DNA of 64,000 nucleotides from Neocallimastix lanati (nom. inval.) (Eukaryota; Neocallimastigomycota; Neocallimastigomycetes; Neocallimastigales; Neocallimastigaceae). Shown piece after piece: positions 58,533 to 64,000 of the stretch. Made by a program: the position numbers and the translations under genes. The DNA is taken from positions 196,001 through 260,000 of the forward strand of contig JACVTC010000076.1 of the NCBI GenBank assembly GCA_016946835.1. The letters are read 5' to 3'. A model generated the notes under the pieces. It ran no database searches. It saw only the letters and a program-made list of their open reading frames with translations, and was not told where the DNA came from. How positions within the stretch are numbered: position 1 is the first letter of the stretch; each line of letters begins with the position of its first letter.

Positions 58533-60000
58533 CAATATCATATAACAATTGGAAATGAAATATTAATTTAGCTCAACAAGAAAAAATTGAATATTATCAT
58601 AATTACAAAAATGAGTTAATAGATGAATTAGAAAGAGAAAAAGAAGAAGATAGAATTGCTCAAGCTAACGAAAAATTAAATAAAATTGTATTAGATTTAA
58701 GAAAAAAACTTCCATTAAATGCCGAAGCTCCAGATGAAACTATTACTATTCCAAAGCATTCCAAAGAAGTAAAATATATATATATATATAAAAAAATTAA
58801 AATAGAAAATTTCAAATTATAAAAAATTTAATAAAATTTTTATTATTATAAAATTACTTTCAGCAAAAAAATATTAATTAAATTTATTTTTTATTTTTTT
58901 TTTTATAATAACATTTCTTATCAATTTTAATAATATGAATTTATTTCAATTTAAACAATAATATTTCAAAACATATTAATAATAAAATTAAATAATAATT
59001 ACAGTTTGAAGGATTTACTAAGGATAATACAGTAAATGTCGATTCTTTCCTTTATGATGAAAAAGCATTAGACGATTTAGAAGAAAATGAAAACTTTTCA
59101 TTCAACTACTGTGCTGATTGTTTATCTAGAAACATTAAACCTTTAAATTTCATTTCTCACTCTGCATCTATCGTTAAACTTAACTATTTATTTAATGTTG
59201 CATTAAAAAATGATATAAAAAATATTAAGAATTTAGTCGATGTTGGTTCTCGTTTAGGTGCTGTTTTATATTGTGTAAGTTTTTATAAATAAATAAATAA
59301 ATAAATAAATGAATAAATAAATAAAAGTAAATAAAAAAAAAATAAATAAATAAAAATTATATTATAAAATTTTGTAATGTTGTAATATATAAAGTAAATA
59401 ATAATATTAATAATAATATGCTTTTCAAAAATTATAAATAGGCTTATTATTATACCCCAATTGAAAATATTATTGGTGTTGAATTAAATCCAACCTTTTC
59501 CCGTTTAACAAATAATGTTATTAAAGATTATAATATGGATGAAAATCGTATTAAAGTTTATTGTGATAATATCTTAAATCGTGCAACCGAACTTCAAAAT
59601 GCTGATATCGTTGTTCTTAATAATGTATTCCAATTCTTTATTAAAAAAGTTGCAGCTCAACGTAAATTATGGAACTTCTTACACGATAATATTACTAAGA
59701 AGGGTACCATTATCATAGCTATGCCATCATTAGAAATGCAATTAGCTGAAGTTAATGTAAGTTTAATACTACTATTTCTATTCATTAATTAAAATAATTT
59801 TTATATATAATGTGTTAATTTATTATTAATTATAACAAATATTTTTTTTTATATTAAAAATATAATATATAATTTTTTATAATTAAATTTTTATTTATTT
59901 ATTTATTTATATATTTATTTATTTATCTATTCTTCATATATATATATATAATGAATATATTTAATTTTTATTAATAAAAATTTATTTTATTTATGTATTT

Positions 60001-60040
<40 letters not shown>

Positions 60041-60168
60041 AAAAATTAAAGTCCACAATTAAGCTAGATCAATGGCTTGAATCATTCCATACAGAAAGAG
60101 ATTTATCTATGTATGAAGAAGCTGAAGCCGAAGATATTATGAACATGTACTTCTATAGAGTTAAATAA
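58138..60168 (+). CDS. Class I SAM methyltransferase-fold protein, five exons
   Basis: Exons: 58138-58246, 58572-58768, 59005-59274, 59442-59756, 60052-60168. All introns are GT..AG (donors GTATGA, GTAAAA, GTAAGT, GTAAGT; acceptors TTTAG, ACAG, ATAG, AAAG) and all junctions keep frame, giving 335 residues. Residues 1-110 are charged and helical, probably coiled coil (ELIDELEREKEEDRIAQANE). The C-terminal half looks like a Rossmann-type methyltransferase: motif I LVDVGSRLG at about 176-184, an acidic turn IIGVELNPTF about 20 residues later, and motif IV-like NADIVVLNNVFQFF. No N-terminal targeting signal, so probably cytosolic or nuclear. The substrate is unknown and I do not recognise the subfamily. 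Codons avoid G/C but the protein is not low-complexity, indicating a conserved host gene. Confidence 0.8.
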
Positions 60169-60307
60169 ATTTAATAGATATATGTATTTTAATTTCCATT
60201 TAAAGGAAGATATTTTATTTATTTATATATTATTAATAATAACATCATATAACATTATTATCAAGACTAAATAAAAATTTATTAAATAAATAAAGTTGTG
60301 AATTAAA

Positions 60308-60351
<44 letters not shown>

Positions 60352-60577
60352 AATTAAAAGTGTAATTTTTGGTAACTTTGGCAACATAAGCAATCCTATT
60401 TATAGCCACATCTGACATGAAGTACCCATCGGACGCCAATGCTAAATTCAGAATACTTAAAGTTGAGTTTTTTTAAAGTAATTTCTAATTTGTAGTTTTC
60501 TCAAATTCATTTTTCTTATAATCCTTAGTCTTAAATGATTTTCCTGCCATATTTCTATCTCAGTAAAAAATTACAAT

Positions 60578-60622
<45 letters not shown>

Positions 60623-60655
60623 CGATAGAAATTTATCTAATTTGTCTGCTAAAAT

Positions 60656-60708
<53 letters not shown>

Positions 60709-60711
60709 CTC
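60169..60711 (-). other. Spacer with three long poly(T) runs and a decayed minus-strand coding scrap
   Basis: T runs of about 40 lie at 60309-60350, 60581-60622 and 60661-60706. Between them the minus strand reads ALASDGYFMSDVAINRIAYV followed by AKVTKNYTFNSK (60440-60350), ending at the first T run (poly(A) on that strand). The pattern Y..D.AI.RIA..AK resembles the LINE C-terminal block YRLDARIAKAAKI, so this may be a heavily truncated LINE copy with its tail. Confidence 0.35.
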
Positions 60712-61935
60712 ATGGATGATATAAAGCCTAATCTTTTATATATTCTAATTCAAAAGATTTAAATATTACTCCATTGTCAGCTAAGTGTGTTTTGTCTCAA
60801 GTCAAATGTTTTGGTAAATGGAAAGATTCAAATTAAATTATTTCCTATTTAGTTAATAATATTCCAAAATCTAGAAAATATACATGGACGAAAGAAAGTA
60901 GAACTCTTAAACGTAAACTAGAGAAAAGAGGTAATAACGATAATAAAATCAAGGATTTTTATTGGAAAAGAGATATGAAAATCAATTCTATTAAAGCTGA
61001 ATTTTATGACAAAAACAGATTCGAAGAAACATCAAATTTTATAAAACTTTGTTATGAATATCCTGATCTTTCGTATGGTTTCTATTGGCTATTGAGAGCA
61101 CGAAGCAGATATAGATTAGATGCTAGAATTGCTAAAGCTGCAAAAATAATAGATCAAATGTGTCCTAATTTTTGTCCCTGTTGTAAAAGTAATAAACAAT
61201 GGATAAGGCATTGGTTAATTGATTGTCCATTTTTCAATCATATTCGTAGTAAAGTTAATGATAAAATTTTATTTTTATATAATGCTTTTAACCGTGGCAA
61301 CCTAACAAATGATATTGTTAATAGTAATAATGATAATAGCAACAGTATTAATAGTAATAGTAATAATAGTTATAGTAATATTAGTAATAGTATTATTAGT
61401 AATGTTAGTAATAGTATTGAAAATAATGTGTATGTTGATTCTAGTGTGTGTGAAAAAGTGTTTAATTTCCTTCTTGGAGGCAGAAGTATTAATAACAGTA
61501 CAAGGGAATGGAAGGATCTATTTAAGTGCCAGATGAAATCAGGTGCTTATTCTGATACTCCATTCTTGGTGGTTACTGCGGCTCTTCTTCAATCGATTAT
61601 ACCTATTGCTATTGGCCAGCAATGGTCTTTATTCAATAGGTTCAAATCGAATTGTACTACTACTACTACCAAGAGTGACAATGCTGAAGAAACAGTAAGA
61701 CAGGTCAGCAGTGCTAGCGCAACCAAGAAGATCATAATTTCGTATCTTAAAATTATGATTAATATTGTGAAGTCAAAATTAATTATTATACTTCAATATA
61801 ATAATGCCCTTGTGAAGTCTTACAGATATTAATTAAATGAAACTAGAATATTTTATACCATTATTTTATTTTATTTTATTTTGTGTTTTTTTTTGTTTTG
61901 TTTATTTTTTTATCTTTTTTTTTATTGAAAATTTA
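60712..61935 (+). mobile_element. 5'-truncated LINE, plus strand
   Basis: Only the end of the second open reading frame is present. At the left is the region after the reverse-transcriptase thumb, in decayed frames (VKCFGKWKDSN). Then comes a 285-codon open frame (60975-61832) with SYGFYWLLRARSRYRLDARI and the zinc module CPNFCPCCKSNKQWIRHWL plus IDC (C-x3-C-x2-C...H-x4-C). An Asn/Ser repeat stretch (61318-61425) and LLGGRS complete it. The 3' end is AT-rich and has no poly(A) longer than the background. It faces the minus-strand copy tail to tail. Confidence 0.7.
60975..61832 (+). CDS. C-terminal part of LINE ORF2 (zinc module)
   Basis: 285 codons. Residues 30-55 correspond to LEYHHLILGFNWILKLRAGY in the minus-strand copy. 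The zinc-binding cysteine/histidine cluster lies at about 66-91. A low-complexity Asn/Ser insert sits at about 115-150 (AGT/AAT codons). The C-terminal part (VFNFLLGGRS; PFLVVTAALLQSI) is also seen, decayed, in the other copy. Nucleic acid binding during target-primed reverse transcription is the role known for such modules. The methionine is internal to a longer former protein. Confidence 0.65.
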   Translation: MKINSIKAEFYDKNRFEETSNFIKLCYEYPDLSYGFYWLLRARSRYRLDARIAKAAKIIDQMCPNFCPCCKSNKQWIRHWLIDCPFFNHIRSKVNDKILFLYNAFNRGNLTNDIVNSNNDNSNSINSNSNNSYSNISNSIISNVSNSIENNVYVDSSVCEKVFNFLLGGRSINNSTREWKDLFKCQMKSGAYSDTPFLVVTAALLQSIIPIAIGQQWSLFNRFKSNCTTTTTKSDNAEETVRQVSSASATKKIIISYLKIMINIVKSKLIIILQYNNALVKSYRY

Positions 61936-63575
61936 TAGAATTAAATATAAACTAATTTTAATTAATCAAAGAAAATTTAATGTAATAAAGAATAAAAATA
62001 AGTTCAAAAGTTAAAAAATTTCGGTGTGATGTATAATATGTGTAGCAACATGACCACCAGTTAAATCTAAAATAATAAAACAAAGAAGTAACATCTTTAA
62101 AATAGATAGTATGGTATCCACTAAGCTCTCCCCTGAACCACAAGAAGAATCATCACAAGTTGAATTACTTACTATAGGTTCTGTGTTCGGAACTGTGCTG
62201 TTAATTAATATGTATTAATGAGAATTAACAGGACTTCTAACTACACTATTCCTTTGCCATATCGGTGCGACGTCGGCACTCTTGGTAATGAAAGTGTTTT
62301 TGCTAAATCTCTCAAAAAATAACTCAAGAGAACTACTGATGATCGGAATTGTTTAAGCAAGATATTCAGCAAGCCCACAATATACGGAACAGTAGACCCC
62401 TGTGAACTTTTTTGGAGTTGTTCACTTTAAATGTCTCTGTTCCCCAGTATCGAATTGTAGCTCATCTAAAGCTGAAATTCCACCATGAAGGAATATAAAA
62501 ATATACCTGTTTATGAAATTTTCATATTCTAAAATGTCAGAATAAGAAGGAAGTAAGGAAAGATTCCTTACTTTATTGGCAAATATAATGAATAAATTAT
62601 CAATAAAATTCTAAAGACTTACATCGACATAAAGAAAAGGTAGAGCATTCAAATATCCAATGGATAAAAGATTTGTTTGCCTTTTCCACAGCGAAGGCAG
62701 AATTTAGGACAATGGTCAGAAACTCTATCATTTCTAATTGCAATAATGATATTATATTTGTAACCAGCTCTTAATTTTAAGATCCAGTTAAAACCTAAAA
62801 TTAAATGATGGTATTCAAGATTGTGCTTGAATGAATTTCTAGTATTTATAAATTTGAAGTTATCGTAGTTCGTACCTTTGATTCCATGGAATTTATCAAC
62901 ATCAGACCAATATGATTCAATAACATCTTTAAATTTAATAATATTCTTTTTCTTAATTTTCTTGTAGAGCACCAGCGATTTTTTCGACCAAGAATAACGA
63001 GGCATGGAAAGGATATGGTTTATGAGATCTTTAATTATTCATTTAGAGTTTCTCCATTTACAAAAGCATTTTATTTGAAGAGAAGCACAAAAGCCAGCAA
63101 TTGGAAATACATGAAGATTACGAGATAAAACATAAACACTAACTGTTGAGTTTCTTTTGGTATAGTTTTTACACTTTTTCTTCTTATCAATGTTAAGATA
63201 ATCTTCCTTGTTCGAGGAGTCATAATCAATACACCACAACAATGCAGTGTTAATTAAGGATTGTACATTCTTATAATTGTTTTTGTTTAAACCTAAGAGT
63301 GGAGCAAAACATAATGCTTTGCTAATAATATATGATTGAATAATAGATCTTATAAATGTTAATGGAATTTTATTAATGGATAAAAAACTAGAGAAAGAAA
63401 ATGAGGATTTTCTAACTTTAATATTCATATATGTGATAATATGCTTAAGGGAAAAATCATTACTGAAGGGATAATAGTAAATAAGATAATTTGTAAAGAT
63501 CAATATTGTATAATAGTAAATAAGATAATTTGTTAAGACTATAATAAAAAGATACATAACATAACGATACATAAC
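61936..63575 (-). mobile_element. 5'-truncated LINE, minus strand
   Basis: Reading leftwards from 63575: a frame with the reverse-transcriptase thumb (KIPLTFIRSIIQSYIISKAL, then CFAPLLGLNKNNYKNVQSLI; 63572-63039), and a frame with GFNWILKLRAGYKYN and CPKFCLRCGKGK (63005-62649). A decayed FIFLHGGISALDELQF region follows near 62500. The 3' non-coding end contains GAGCTTAGTGGATACC (about 62107-62122). There are several stops and a frame change between the open parts. Same family as the plus-strand copy. The catalytic core and everything upstream are absent. Confidence 0.7.
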
Positions 63576-64000
63576 ATAAAATACAAAAAAATATTACTTC
63601 AATACTTTATAAACAAAAACAAAGAATAATTTTGAATTTTGAATTTTTTATAATATTTTTTCTTTATTATTTCAATTTTTTTTAATAACATAAAAACTTT
63701 CAATTTTTTTTTATTTTTAATTATTTTAATAATTTATTAAATTATAATACATAGTTTCTTTTCTCTTTTTTTTTTATTTTACAAAAGAAAAAACAATTTT
63801 ATAAAAATAAGTAATAATTAATTTCTAATGTACTGAAATATCTATTAATTTATGTAATTTTTTTTTTTGTTTCGTTTTATTTTGTTTTGTTTTAGTTCTC
63901 TATAAGATCATTCAGTAATGATGTAAATTAATGACTACATTTAACCTCTATAGAAGGTTTCAGTAATGAATTTGGTATCACCAATAAATTCATTAATAGT
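63576..64000. other. AT-rich spacer at the window edge
   Basis: Poly(T) and short AT repeats. The last 100 bases (TCAGTAATGATGTAAATTAATG...) are slightly richer in G/C and could begin another feature beyond the window. Confidence 0.5.

Noticed and set aside
58339-58548. Lys-rich minus-strand frame across intron 1 of the methyltransferase gene
   Set aside because: Produced by the poly(T) tract; no start context and no family resemblance.
60535-60762. Phe-rich plus-strand frame
   Set aside because: Translation of two poly(T) runs.

Overview
The window is extremely AT-rich (introns and spacers are almost pure A/T) and reads as a nuclear contig of an anaerobic gut fungus (Neocallimastigomycota). 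This is inferred from the base composition, Asn/Lys-rich proteins, short AT-only introns, and a giant ankyrin-like protein of a type I associate with those fungi. A dictyostelid is the main alternative, because its tRNA genes also attract retroelements. No search was run.

Region 1 (about 1.5-32 kb) is a retroelement array built on three identical tRNA-Cys(GCA) genes, all on the minus strand (1679-1750, 3508-3579, 24945-25016). Each has the same 115-bp downstream flank. An LTR begins 13-15 bp from the 5' end of each gene. Further LTRs and whole Ty3/gypsy elements then follow head to tail, usually separated by only TTTT. Three larger elements stand out. Element 1 (12242-21619) has gag and pol. 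Element 2 (21624-24741) has gag only. Element 3 (25032-32039) has identical 785-bp LTRs and a 1272-codon open pol frame. Elements 1 and 3, and a minus-strand relative at 38.5-42.1 kb, share a compact -1 frameshift cassette at the gag/pol border. One older LTR in the array is interrupted by a different, very young element (6538-11592). It has identical 236-bp LTRs and a 5-bp target duplication, and carries scrambled host-gene fragments instead of gag-pol.

Region 2 (32-47 kb) is a fossil bed. It starts with a chromodomain Ty3/gypsy element (32058 to about 38545) behind a 1.65-kb inverted repeat. Minus-strand gypsy remains follow (38546-42140 and 42660-44230), then a Ty1/copia integrase scrap and a LINE fragment.

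Region 3 (47-64 kb) holds the two host protein genes: the ankyrin-like protein (about 1.7 kaa, 48912-54159) and a five-exon class I methyltransferase-fold protein (58138-60168). Around them are a copia RT/RNase H fossil on the minus strand, two A/T minisatellites, and two 5'-truncated LINEs of one family lying tail to tail (60.7-63.6 kb).

There is no operon-like organisation. The main biological story is repeated Pol III-gene-directed integration: active or recently active elements stack upstream of tRNA-Cys genes, and non-autonomous derivatives (gag-only, gene-capturing) presumably use proteins of the complete copies.
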